Source: Azadirachta indica (taxonomy: Eukaryota > Streptophyta > Magnoliopsida > Sapindales > Meliaceae). From it: DNA of 64,000 bases. The notes under the pieces were generated by a model, which was not told the DNA's origin, did not search any database, and saw only the letters and a list, made by a program, of their open reading frames with translations. Shown one piece after another: positions 11,089 to 22,980 of the stretch (position 1 is the first letter of the stretch; each line of letters opens with the position of its first letter). The DNA lies in assembly GCA_022749755.1 (NCBI GenBank), contig CM040444.1:4219009-4283008 (forward strand). The letters run 5' to 3'. Both the position numbers and the translations under genes were made by a program.

Positions 11089-12038
11089 ATGGCCATTAAA
11101 GCAATACAAAATTTATTGCTCATAGTTTTGTTTTTGGGCATTTGCTATGTTCACGTCATTAATGGACATGATGATCATCTGGATGGTGGTTGGCAAAGTG
11201 CGAGTGCCACATTTTATGGAGGAAGTGATGGTTCTGGCACTTTCAGTGAGTTCCTCTCTTTAATTCTTGATTCAATTCACTAATGCTATATATCTATCTT
11301 CTATTTATAGGAATTATTGCCATTTTATGCAGATGAGGGCTGTGGAAATCTGAACAAGCGAGGTTATGGGAAGAAAACTGCAGCTGTAAGTTCAGTTCTT
11401 TTCGACAATGGGTGTAGGTGTGGCGCATGCTATGAGATTCGATGTCATAATCAACCACAATGGTGTCTCCCCGGCACCATCACCATCACCGCCACAAATT
11501 TATGTCCTCCCAATTATGCTTTGCCCAACGACAATGGTGGTTGGTGTAATCCTCCTCGTGTACATTTTGATATGTCTCAGCCTGCTTTCTTGGAGATTGC
11601 ACAACATAAGGCCGGAATTGTTCCTGTCCAATACAGAAGGTATGTAACAAAGTTATGTACAATTACAACAATCTTGCAATATTGTTCTTTAAACTAATTA
11701 TCTGGGCAACCGATTTCGGATGGATTGGATACAGGGTGCCTTGTGTGAGGAAAGGAGGCATAAGATTTACGATCACAGGACATTCATATTTCAATTTGGT
11801 GTTGATAACAAACGTGGGGGGTGCAGGAGATGTAAAGTCTGTGTCGATCAAGGGCTCCAAAACAGGGTGGGAACCAATGACGAGGAATTGGGGCCAAAAT
11901 TGGCAGAGTAATGCTTGCTTGGATGGTCAAAGCCTTTCCTTCAAAGTTACGACCAGTGACGGCAAAACTGTTACCAGCAACGACGTTGTCCCTGCTGATT
12001 GGAAGTTCGGGCAGACTTTCCAAGGAGCTCAATTTTAA
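11089..12038 (+). CDS. Alpha-expansin A (three exons, 255 residues)
   Basis: Exons 11089-11245, 11333-11639 and 11735-12038 join in frame through GT-AG introns of 87 and 95 bases. Expansins loosen growing cell walls without hydrolysis. Residues 1-26 form a signal peptide ([15 protein letters not shown]). Domain 1 (double-psi barrel, about 33-155) has ATFYGG (40-45), the HFD motif (130-132) and the alpha-type insertion GGWCNPP (121-127). YRRVPC (153-158) leads into the CBM63 wall-binding domain with GHSYFNLV and RNWGQNW. Length fits the family (about 250). Oddities: the usual GGACGYGNL core reads NEGCGNL across the exon 1/2 junction, and an extra cysteine occurs at 80. Compared with B and D it has SFKV for SFEV and TSND for TSDD. 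Start chosen because the signal peptide begins there and all four paralogues agree. Confidence 0.93.
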
Positions 12039-12540
12039 AAAGTTTAATTTCAATGCTTTGTTATTTTTTTAATGGACTAAATGGAAGGATTGAAGGGTTT
12101 ATTACCCAATTTCTCAATTTTTTTAATGGTCAATTACTCTCTCAAACTTCACATTTATGTTCTAATCCTGATCTAGTAGATTTCATATTACGAATTTAAA
12201 TGAATTGAAAACACAATTTAAGACTATAGCTTTGAAGATTCAAACAAATCTTAAATAATCTAAGCTCGTCTATTGTGACTTCAATGATATTTAGAGTTGG
12301 AAAGGAATAAATTGATGTATTTTAATGTCTTTAATATGATTGGAAAAAGTATGATAAAAAGTTCCTTTTTGTGTGATTTAAGATAAGATTGTGCACAAAA
12401 AAAAAATACAAAATTAAAATACCACAAAGCCAACAATAAAAGATATACCAATTTTGTCAACAATAAAAGATAAATCAATTTTGATGTGAAAAACCCAAAT
12501 AAAAAAACAGTGAGCTTATAGTTTAAAAACAACTTTCATT
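12039..12540. other. Expansin A 3' flank
   Basis: AT-rich sequence homologous to the downstream regions of expansins B (21760-22030), C (26100-26522) and D (34455-34840). It holds the 3' untranslated region and polyadenylation region; no gene. The stretch 12541-12705 shows nothing recognisable. Confidence 0.65.
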
Positions 12541-15500
12541 ATACCAAATAATGGGATTACAAGGCAATTTTTTTCCTGTAATAGTATTGAGACGCATAAA
12601 AAGAGAAATATTATTGTCTTTTCATAAAAATACAAGGTCTCATTATGTGGGTTTATCAAGGGAATAATAGAGAGAGGATACTTATTTTAGTTTTTACTCT
12701 TATAACTTCTCTCTTTTTTGATTTCTTCCTTACTCTCTGTTTGTAGGAAAAATCTACCCAATCTACGTATCGAACCATGGTCAATTTATCGCTAACACAC
12801 GCTTAGTATCGCTCTTGGTCAGTTTCGATACTATTGGACCTTTAGATTCAAATCGAGTTTACACATCTCTTTTTTGAGCTGCAGGGAGTAAGACCCATTA
12901 CATCCTTTGGATCGCACTTAATGGTCTAAGAGTCGTTATGTTACAACTTTAGAAGATTGATTTGAATTTGAACGAAGATATCTGCTACTGCCATCTATTG
13001 CTGCTTCTATACTTGAAAAATACTTAGAAAAAGCATGAAATATAAATTATGAGCCTATGATGTGTAGGAGCAAGTTGGTTTCAATACGAATGCAAAGGAA
13101 CACAAAAGGTTAATGAAGAATTGCAGCTATAAAGGAATCATATCGATATTGAAGTGACTCACTTGCAGTGGTATTCAATATGACCGATTGCGATTAATGA
13201 ATTAAGGTTACAAATAAGGTGATTTTGGAGTCTAAAATGACCAATTTAATGGCCAAAGCATGTAGGAAAGATGACAGGAAAATAGGGTAAAGTTTAGGGT
13301 TGGCAAGAATGACAAATAATTGCTAGAAGGTCAACCAAGAAATACGAGTTTTGCCGCGAAGGAGAACGTGCTCTTCAAGGATATGATTCTAGGCTGATGG
13401 TCTGACCTTGATATTATAACGATTGGCTATGACGTGATATCTTATTATTACCCTTTTAGATGGGAAGTCATGGATTTATATAGTGTATGATGTAGAGTTG
13501 AAGTAGAATAAGATTATCTTATATAATCCCATTCTATTGTAAGTTAAATTCCCTTAAAACATGACTTTATCTAAGATTTGAAAGAGATGTCCATGGATTT
13601 ATACTTATAATAAAACATCTATTCTAATTCTTCCTAATTAGAATAAGACACTTATCTTAACTAATTCTAATTAGAAAGGGAATTTAAAAATTTGTACTTG
13701 TAATAAATTACTTGGTTCAAATAATTTTACTTGCAATAAAATATCTTTTCTAATTAATCCTAACTAAAATAAAATGCTTATTTTAATTAATACTAGATTA
13801 ATTAAAATAAAGTTTTGGACTAAAAAGAAATATAAAATTTTGGCCTTTAAAAAAAGAAGTCCTTGTGGACCTTTAGTGTTTATTAGGTATTAACCTAATC
13901 ATATAATAGATCTTTTGGGTTTAAGTACCCTCCAAGTGAGTTAGGCTTTAGACATTATATTAATTTGGGTCAGAGTTTAGACTACTTTAACTTTCTACAT
14001 CACGACCTATAATTTGTACCCCAAAAGAGTGGCTTGAGCACACTTGTGTTTTTGTATATATTACCTGGTAAAATTAACGTATTTTTGACTTTGAGCTTGG
14101 GTTTGGGCTCAGGTCCATGGTTAATTTTCGTGCATCAATACTCTCTTGACAGAGTTTCTTTCTTTGCCCTTGTCTTTCCCTTTATTTTCTTGTGATGAAA
14201 CACTATAAAAGCCACCCTTTATATAGCCTTTCTTGTACTTATCCTTGTGTTATATGCATTACCTTTCTTTGTAGAATTTAACTTTTTTATTTTTGGAAAA
14301 TTTACGATTATGACCACTGTTCATACCCATTTTTCTAAATTGATTATTGTTCATAAAATGTTTCAAAGATGACCAAGTGAAATATTTTTGGACCAAATTA
14401 CCCTTATTCCCAATTTTGACAAAACCCAATTTCTTCACATTATGCCCTAAACGAACCAAAAGTCCTAAAAACTGAAACTTGAAATTACAATAGCCTGTAC
14501 GGACGTTAGTGATAGATGCTGAGGTTGACGGAAACAATACTAGTTGATGATGAAATTATTGGAATCGATTTATAATGGCAGTGAACGACAACATATTATC
14601 ATCGGATTGGGTACGCAAAAGTTAAATAATTTCTTGGATATTTTTGCAATTTGTGGTAGAATGCAAATTTATATTGATGGATTATAAGAGATTAGTGTTA
14701 TTGTAGTGTGAAATGTAATACTTTTGGGATTAATTGTGTTATCAGAGGACATTGAAAACGAAAATTTCGATAGTTTCGGTCACGATATAATTTTAGACAT
14801 TTGGTTATGTTGATTCATTTTGCTGTGCTCGAAAATCTATTTTAACAGTGACCGAAAGTTCATTGATTTGATCATTGTTAGAACAACACATTCGAGCATG
14901 GCAAAATATTACTTTTGTTCACAATGAGTTTGGATTTTTTCCTCACAGTTTTGAGCATATTGTCATAGTTTCAGTCAAGTGATATGGTATTCGCGTGACC
15001 AAAACTATAGTTTCAATTTATGATAGTTTTGAGTTTATTGTCTCATAGTTTCGGGTGCAGGGTACGTTAATAACGTGATCAAAACTATAGTTTTATTTTT
15101 TTTCTGAATGCAAGTGTTTTAATTGTGTTTGTGATAGTTTTGAGTATATTATTATAGTTTTGAGTATAATAATGGAATGATCAAATCTACAGTTTTGATT
15201 TTTGTAGAAAGCTTTGTTTTCTATGCTTTTCTTACTTGGTAAATAGTTTATTTATCTATGCATATATTAGTTAGATCACTAATATTTGTTTTTTTAGAAA
15301 CAGCTAAATATGGAGAAGACAATTACCAGTAAATTAAAGATAAGGCATCCAAACCATTTTGCCCAGTTGATGGCGTCCCTCATAAGGGGGTTGTCTGGCA
15401 ATTATAGTGTTTTCACTTACATGCACATTACTATTTAGGACTAGACCTATCTCTTGATTTTAGAATAGTAGATGGCTCATTTTTTAAGAGGAGTATGGTT

Positions 15501-15724
15501 TTAGAGTTATGGAGGTGGTCAGCTGATGTAGATTGATATATATGAATTCATATTATGCACATTTATATATTTATTTAGTTTTTGATAGTTCTTGTTGATG
15601 TTTTTGCGTTGTTGTTGGTTGTTCCAAGATATGTATATGGTTTGAGGTGTATCTCTTCCTTTTATGTTTAAATTTGGAGGCTTTCTTGCATAAAAGTTCC
15701 AGGATATGTATATCTTGGACTTTT

Positions 15725-15910
15725 TTGCATGCATCCTCGAAAAATCAAAACTACGGTTTTGATTAAAAAACGAAAGTGCAAATTAAAATGTGATCGAAAC
15801 TATAGCTTCGATTACATTTTAATTTGCACTTACAGTTTTGATCATATTTTAACTTGCACTTTCATTTTCTGCTCTAAACCGAAGTTTTGATTTTTCTAGG
15901 ATGCTTGCAA
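15725..15910. repeat. Long imperfect hairpin in copy 2, with an extra unit
   Basis: Counterpart of 2930-3090. The arms run from 'tgcatcctcgaaaaatc' to 'tttttctaggatgcttgca'. The centre holds an additional ~45-base unit of 'cattttaatttgcact' type, so the stem-loop has grown by internal duplication in this copy (or lost a unit in the other). Confidence 0.65.
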
Positions 15911-16911
15911 AAAACATAATTTAGAGTGTCTTAGTAACAGGAAATGGAAACACAAACATCCGCATAATCAATACCAACAAATGAGAATGTATGCAATATA
16001 CAAACACATTTTACATATTGTACATACAAATACATGAAAATATACGAAATACAATAAATTAAATCAAGTACATATGTCAAGTTTACATATTTTCTTGCTA
16101 TAATAAATTAATTAATCAACTAATGATACAAATATTAGATAGTAGAAGAAAATGGCAACTCTATGAAAAAGCTTGATGCACAAAACTGGAGAGCAAAATT
16201 GCTAGTGCTTGAAACTTAGTTTCGATCATGAACAACTTTGTTCACAATAGAAACTTACTTTCGATCACGAGCAAGAAATTGACTAGTGCTCGAAACTTTC
16301 GCATAGATCGTCTTGTCAACCTTTATAACACCAATTTTTTTACTCAAAAGTTTCACCAAATGCATTAAACAGCAATTGCATGTCCCGTTTGACAATTTTC
16401 ATCAATGTATTGTCTAAACACGCTCACAAAAAGCACATTTCACATTTTTAGCTAATTTTTTTCATTCTTTTGAAAATTTGAACACTCACATGATTGTATT
16501 GTGATTTTCTTCAATAATGTCGTTACACTTTGTGTCCAGAAATGCAAGATATAGGTTCAACTATATCTGTTTAGGAAGATGGTAGAACAAGAACAAAGAT
16601 GAAGTCAAGAAGAAGAAAGAAAGAAATTTGGAAGAAGACGGAGAAAAAGAAACAAAGAAAGAAGGCTCACCATTTGGATAGCAGGAATAAGGATATTTTG
16701 GTTAAAAATATTTCACTTGGTCATTTTTGAAATATTTTATGAACAGTTATTTTATGAACGCTGGTCAGCTTAAAAATATGGGCGTGAACAATAGTCATAA
16801 TTGTAAATTTCTTTTTTTTTTAATAAATTAGGAGCCCTTTTGACAAGAAATCCTATTCCTTGTTGGATTAAGAAATCCTAAAACCTTAGTTGGGTTATGA
16901 AATCCTCATAT

Positions 16912-17256
16912 GAAGGCATGTAAGTGCAAATTACGATAATCTTGCAATATATTTTATTAAACTAATTATGTGGGCAACTAATTTTGGATGGAATGGATGC
17001 ATTGTGCCTTGTGTGAGGAGAAATATATGATTTACAATCACAGGACATTTGTATTTCAATTTGGTTTTGATCACAAACGTCAGAGATGCAGGAGATGTAA
17101 AGTTTATTTCAATCAAGGGATATAAAACAAGATAGGAAACAATTACAAGACACTGGGTCCAAAATTGGCAGGGTAACACTTGTTTAGATGGCCAAAGCCT
17201 CTCCTCAAAGTTACTACCAGTGATGGTAAAACTATTACCAGCAACGATGTTGTCCT
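16912..17256 (+). pseudogene. Expansin relic 2 (intron 2 and exon 3)
   Basis: Counterpart of 3994-4396. Exon 3 homology runs from about 16985 ('ttttggatggaatggatg') to the equivalent of the TSDD/VVP region near 17250, then stops abruptly at an unrelated AT-rich segment. Frame is lost and the final ~50 bases of the coding region are missing. It shares the same upstream junction with repeat DNA as relic 1, so both derive from one already broken gene. Confidence 0.8.
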
Positions 17257-17816
17257 TCAATTTTTTTTCCCACTATTAAAATAAAAATTTGAAATTCAAT
17301 TTTTTTCCCACTATTATAGAATTTTTCTTCAAAATAAAGCAGATACACAACTACAAACAAACTTGAGATCTTTAGACATGCATATTTTTATCAATGCACA
17401 ATATTTATCTCTTATTATATTTTTATTTATTAACAACTAATCACACTCAATTATATATTTACTCAGCTAGATTAAAATTAGTAACACAATACTTGAAGTG
17501 TTTGACATCAACTAATTTTTACTTGCAATTAATTTTCATTTCTTATTTTCTTATTAGTCACTAATAATTTTATTACTTTGAATAGACAAATTAACCACCA
17601 ATGCCTATTTGGTGCCTAAAGACCAAAAGAAAGCAGTATATGAATATTGGGAGTGATCTAATTGTTTGAGTTTGATATTTATAAAATTTCATGTCAGAAA
17701 AAGTATTCATGGTGTTTAATTTTAGATTGTGATAAAATGATAACTAAAGTCAAGATTATCTCAGTGCTATTAAATATCAGTTTGAGATTTCTGATAAAGG
17801 CATTGACGAGTATATC
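17257..17816. other. Copy-2-specific AT-rich segment, no gene
   Basis: Sits between the expansin relic and the 5' LTR and has no counterpart in copy 1, where the expansin 3' flank occupies this place. It begins with two near-repeats of 'caatttttttcccactatta'. No open frame or known repeat recognised. Confidence 0.5.
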
Positions 17817-18127
17817 TGATGCAGGATAAGAAGTAGGGGTAAAATAAATTAGAAAGTTTAATTTTGGTATGGTGGTATTTTATTTTAATTACAGTTCTTA
17901 TTTGATTTTATTGTTTAATTAGGATTCTAATTTATTATTTTAATCTTACTTAAATTTCTTATTCATGGGAAATTTTTATGTTTTTAGGATTAGAATATAT
18001 ATTAGTATAAATAGGCTTATTATTCATTAGGAATCAATTCATTCAATACTATTTTTCTTTAATTACTTCCCTTTGTGGGTTATTTATCTTTTTGAGAGTT
18101 CTATTCTCGCTTCCGCACTGCCTCAAG

Positions 18128-18139
18128 TGGTATCAGAGC
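18128..18139 (+). promoter_or_regulatory. Primer-binding site (initiator Met-tRNA)
   Basis: 'tggtatcagagc' two bases after the 5' LTR, complementary to the 3' end of plant initiator Met-tRNA, the usual primer of plant LTR retroelements. Confidence 0.85.
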
Positions 18140-19211
18140 CTACCTTTGTACCAGGCGAGTCAATCCTTCGACCCAAATCTATCATCTTTAACCATTCATC
18201 AACCACACCGATAAATATTTCTTTCACCAAGAAAACAATCACTCATCAACCACACCCATAAATCTTTCTTTGTACCAAAACAAAATCCAAAAAAAAATAA
18301 ATGACCTATAAACCTCTCTCTCTATTAAAAAAAAAAAATCACTCGTCAACCATATCTATAAATCTTTCTTTCTACGAAAACAAAATAAAAAAGAAATGGC
18401 TACCTAGGCAGGGATATCGTATGCTAATCAATACCAAGAGCAATCAATGATGATGTTCAAACAAATACAGCAAACTCTATTGAACATACAACAAGAATTG
18501 AGAGAGCTACGCCTTAGCGATAACAACAAAATTGAGATAAAAAATGCCAATAATGATGGGAACAGTGAGGAGGATATGACTAGTTTTGCCAATAATACTA
18601 GAAATAATACTACACATCTCAGAAGTGATTTTAGGCAGAGATCAGAAGAAGATACTTTTGATGACTAAGTAGTGACGTGTTGCAAAAAGAAACTTGATGA
18701 AGAGAAACTTGCTTTCATTGCTGAGATAGATATTATAGAAGAAGATTCCAAGGAAATTAAAGTTGACATCAATACTAAACAACCTCTTCTTAGAGATCTT
18801 TTACCAATTGAAGCTAAAGCTGAACAAGTTCGTTTCAAAGATAAGATTGACACGGTTTTATGTCTTTAAGTGAGAAAACAAGGTTGTTCTTGAAGAGAGT
18901 CAAGTTGAGAAGATGGAAACAATTGGAATTCAAATTGAGTAAGATCTGAAGACTAACTGAAGAAAGTTATGACGACTCTTTCATAGAAAAATCAAATTCC
19001 TGGTAAATCTTCAAACAAAAGCATGAAGAAAAAGAAGCTTGGTTGTTTTCAAGTTATAAGGAAGATAAAAGACTACAAACAAGTTGCAAAGTAATTTGAT
19101 TACAACAAATATTCCAAGTTCCATGCATTGATTGAAAAGTCCTTTTACTACAAGTTTTATCCTTCAAATAATTTTTTGGTTATTATAAAACTCAAGGACA
19201 AGTTTATTTTT

Positions 19212-19225
19212 AAGGGGAAGAGAAT
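19212..19225 (+). promoter_or_regulatory. Polypurine tract
   Basis: 'aaggggaagagaat' directly before the 3' LTR; the expected plus-strand priming site. Confidence 0.7.
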
Positions 19226-20290
19226 TGATGCAAGATAAGAAGTAGGGGTAAAATAAAAAGTTTAGTTTTGGTATCATTGTGTTTTTTTATTTTAATTAAG
19301 ATTTTAATTTTATTTTATTGTTTAATTGGGATCTAATTTATTACTTTGCTCTTATTTAAATTCCTTATTCATGGGAAATCCTTATGCTTTTAGGATTAGA
19401 ATATATATTAGAATTAGAATATATATTAGTATAAATAGCCTTGTTATTCATTAGGAATCAATTGATTCAATAATATTTTTTTTCAATTATTTTTCTTTAT
19501 GGGCTATTTATCTCTCTTTGAGAGTTTTATTTTTGAATATTCAAAACGTATGCTAAAACGACATTTAGTGTTGCTTTTGCATTACGTCAATATCCTAATA
19601 AACAAATTGTATTCTAGTAGATTTTTTTAAAATTTATATGTTTTTAACACAATAAATGTTAGTTATATTATGATTGAATTATGTATAATTCTGCTTATTC
19701 ATATGTATGAATAATTTTGATATATAAATGATATTTTAGGCACTAACATCATACATTTTTCATGCATTTATTTCTTATGATTAAAAGGTGATATTTATTC
19801 TACATGTGATATTCAATATGTATAACTGAATATAATGTTCTAAATATTAATGATGTTTTTTAAGTATACTTGTTTGTCATACGTATACTTGTTCTCTCTA
19901 GCAATGAGATTTTGGTTTTTGTAACCCGTTGAGACACATATGTGTATAATATGAATCATAATCATATGAGACGAGATTTTCAAGCATGATTATATGTGAT
20001 TGTTCACTTATAATGCTCTTTTTAAGCTACGTGTTTATGCTAAGCATGATAGTTTTCTTAGAGACTCATTCGGTGTGATTTGGAATACATGTGTTAAAAA
20101 AAAAAACATTTCTAGCATGTGATTGATATCTTATTTATTCATGGATTAAGATATTTATTAATTATTTTAAGAATTGTATTTTCTTACAGAATTACATACA
20201 CTCACTAAGCCAGCTGATTCTTTTCCTATTTTTCTTTTTTTCTTTGTCCAGGTTGTGATTATTTGCAGTATACAGAGTTTTCATGTAAGG

Positions 20291-20654
20291 TTGGGACTAC
20301 TGCGCATACTGCATATATCATCTTTTTGCGTATATATACACACACGGATACATATGTATGTGAGTGTAATATAGATAATGTATATATGTTTTGATGAGAT
20401 ATGGAGTCTCGTGTACGTTAATGATGGTGGTCCGAGGTCTTTTATTACATGAATATTGTATTATGTGAGAATTATGAAAAATTATATGGGGTAAGAGAAA
20501 GTCAGTTATCTAGCAGGACTCATCTGGAACTCAAGTAACAGATGAGGTAGGTACTGTCAATTTTAGTTATTTTAATCTAAATGAGTTAATACAAAATAAA
20601 ATTGTTAGCGGCCAATAAGAGCGTAAGATATAAAAATGAATTCGAAGTAAAAAA
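20291..20654. other. No gene recognised
   Basis: AT-rich sequence between the end of the segmental repeat and the LINE remnant; contains a short 'tatatatacacacac' run near 20330. Nothing supportable. Confidence 0.5.
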
Positions 20655-21355
20655 TTGATTGGTGCCAAACACTTAAAGTGTTGTATTTGCTATATCGCCA
20701 TCTTGACCCTCATCTGCGTATTGCTCTTCATCTTGGTCGTGCACCATACATCCTGGAATTTTTCCGAAAGCCACCACTATTTGGTTGGTTTAAAGTTAAA
20801 ACGGGTGGCTTATCTAAACATAAATAATCCTCGTGTTGCTGCTAGCAGAGGGATTATTCGTGGTCATTTTGGCTCCTTTTGGGTGGTTTCACAATGCTTT
20901 GATGTTCAATCTTCATTTTTGCAGAAATTCTTGCAATTATCTTAGCAGTAGAACAAGCTTGGCCTTGAGCCTAGAAAAATTTATAGATAAGAGTGATTCG
21001 CTTACTGTTGTTACCTACCTTAAGTCTGCCTCTTTCCTCCCACCTGGCGTCTGCATGTCCGTTGGACTGATTGTCTCTACACTTTACACAACATGGAATG
21101 CCACATCGCTCATATCTATAAGGAAGGCAACCAAGCAGCTGATTATTTAACGAACCAAGAGTTTAGTTGCAATTCTTACACTTGGCTGACTACTCCCGCG
21201 CATAATATTCGCAAGAGTCTTCTTCTCAACTATTGGGGTGTGCCCAAATTTTGATTTATTTTATTTATGGTTCCTCATGGATTCTTCTTCCTTTACTTCC
21301 CCTATGCTTATTAATGACTTTGAGGTTCCCTTTGGAGATTTATATAAAAAAAAAT
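20655..21355 (+). mobile_element. 5'-truncated plant LINE, RNase H end
   Basis: Reading frames, with one or two shifts, show the C-terminal RNase H domain of a plant L1-type LINE: PPLFGWFKVKTGG at about 20772, then GIIRGHFGSF at about 20850, and a clear tail from about 21097 with HIYKEGNQAADYL and the terminal WGVPKF before a stop at 21258. About 85 bases of 3' untranslated sequence end in an A-rich run near 21345. Reverse transcriptase and endonuclease are absent, as expected from 5' truncation at insertion. It lies exactly between the segmental repeat and expansin B. Confidence 0.8.
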
Positions 21356-22030
21356 ATTGTGTTTCTAATTTTCATCTAAACTTTTACCTGAATAAAATAT
21401 AACAGAGTAGCATTAGTTGTTAAATAAAAATATAAGAAGAAATAAATCTTGTATATTGATAAAAATATATATGTGTTTAAACATCTTTCACAGAGTAGAT
21501 AAATTTATATTAGCAATGGCTGTCGGAGTAAGTTTATAGCTGTTGTATTTGTAACTTATTTTGAAGAGAAATTTGATGATAATAGGGAAAAAATTGAATT
21601 ACAAAATTTCACCTCAATATTCATTTGTGATTTTATTTCCAGCGTTCAACTTCTACAAAGTTTATTTATTCCATGTATGTTCTTAAAATCCCAAGAATGA
21701 TTCCAACTCGAGTTTTGTCTGTTTTTTATTTCTACAACTTGTAATTTCTACGATAATCGATTTATTCCTTTCCAACTCTAAATATCATAGAAGTCACAAT
21801 AAATGAGATTAGATTATTTAAGATTTGTTTGAATCTTCAAAGCTATAGTCTTAAATTGTGTTTTCAATTCATTTAAATTCGTAATACGAAATCTACTAGA
21901 TCAGGATTAGAACATAAATGTGAAATTTGAGAAACTAATTGACCATTAAAAAAATTGAGAAATTGAGTAACAAACCAATCCTTCCATTTAGTCCATTAAA
22001 AAATATAACAAAGCATTGAAATTAAACTTT
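21356..22030. other. Expansin B 3' flank and unassigned AT-rich DNA
   Basis: 21760-22030 is homologous to the other expansin 3' flanks; homology to the inverted expansin A copy ends near 21760. 21356-21759 shows no gene or recognisable repeat. Confidence 0.55.
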
Positions 22031-22980
22031 TTAAAATTGAGCTCCTTGGAAAGTCTGCCCGAATTTCCAATCAGCAGGGACAACGTCGTCGCTGGTAACA
22101 GTTTTGCCGTCACTGGTAGTAACTTCGAAGGACAGGCTTTGGCCATCTAAGCAAGCATTACTCTGCCAATTTTGGCCCCAATTCCTTGTCATTGGTTCCC
22201 ACCCTGTTTTAGATCCCTTGATCGATACAGACTTCACGTCTCCTGCACCCCCCACGTTTGTTATCAATACCAAATTGAAATATGAATGTCCTGTGATCGT
22301 AAATCTTATGCCTCCTTTCCTCACACAAGGCACCCTGTATCCAATCCATCCAAAATCGGTTGCCCATGTAATTAGTTTAAAGAACAATATTGCAAGATTG
22401 TTGTAATTGTACATAACTTTGTTGCATACCTTCTGTATTGGACAGGAACAATTCCGGCCTTATGTTGTGCAATCTCCAAGAAAGCAGGCTGGGACATATC
22501 AAAATGTACACGAGGAGGATTACACCAACCACCATTGTCGTTGGGCAAAGCATAATTGGGAGGACATAAATTTGTGGCGGTGATGGTGATGGTGCCGGGT
22601 AGACACCATTGTGGTTGATTATGACATCGAATCTCATAGCATGCGCCACACCTACACCCATTGTCGAAAAGAACTGAACTGACAGCTGCAGTTTTCTTCC
22701 CATAACCTCGCTTGTTAAGATTTCCACAACCTTCATCTAAATAAAATAGCAATAATTCTTATAAATAGAAGATAGATATATAGCATTAATGAATTGAATT
22801 AAGAATTAAAGACAAGAACTCACTGAAAGTGCCAGAACCATCACTTCCTCCATAAAATGTGGCACTTGCACTTTGCCAACCACCATCGAGATGATCATCA
22901 TGTCCATTAATGACGTGAACATAGCAAATGCCCAAAAACAAAACTATAAGCAATAAATTTTGTATTGCTTTAATGGCCAT
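22031..22980 (-). CDS. Alpha-expansin B (three exons, 255 residues)
   Basis: Minus-strand exons 22980-22824, 22736-22430 and 22334-22031 with the same intron sizes as expansin A. The predicted protein has the signal peptide, ATFYGG, HFD, GGWCNPP, YRRVPC and CBM63 hallmarks described for A, with SFEV and TSDD near the C terminus. The nucleotide sequence is identical to expansin D through exons, both introns and about 175 bases of upstream sequence (22029-23155 versus 34839-35965, constant offset 12810). It is divergently arranged with WAK pseudogene 2, the mirror image of the expansin A arrangement. All splice sites and the frame are intact, so it is probably functional; the altered NEGCGNL core is shared with the other copies. 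Confidence 0.93.

Larger units (their letters stand above)
17817..19589 (+). mobile_element. Non-autonomous LTR retroelement, copy 2 (5' and 3' LTR present)
   Basis: 5' LTR 17817-18125 starts 'tgatgcaggataag' and ends '...ctca'; 3' LTR 19226-19589 starts 'tgatgcaagataag' and ends '...cgtca'. The inside (about 1.1 kb) contains a primer-binding site, a gag-like reading frame broken by one stop (about 18447-18869, glutamine-rich helix start FKQIQQTLLNIQQEL, then acidic and lysine-rich stretches) and a purine tract. There is no pol. The 3' LTR carries about 55 bases ('ttgaatattcaaaa...') absent from the 5' LTR; the 3' LTR of copy 1 has the same insertion. The element therefore was inserted once, before the segmental duplication. 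Confidence 0.8.
12706..20290. repeat. Segmental direct repeat, copy 2 (~7.6 kb)
   Basis: Same-orientation match to 1-7220, offset by 12.7-13.3 kb. Differences include about 75 extra bases near 14037-14120, an extra hairpin unit near 15830-15870, a 560-base segment at 17257-17816 in place of the relic's 3' flank, and a full 5' LTR. No intact gene lies within it apart from the retroelement remnant and the expansin relic listed separately. Confidence 0.85.

Noticed and set aside
22104..22406. Plus-strand open frame of 100 codons opposite expansin B exon 3 (and equivalents at 26581-26898 and 34914-35216)
   Set aside because: Antisense shadow of a coding exon; no family resemblance, and exists only because the exon lacks certain codons.
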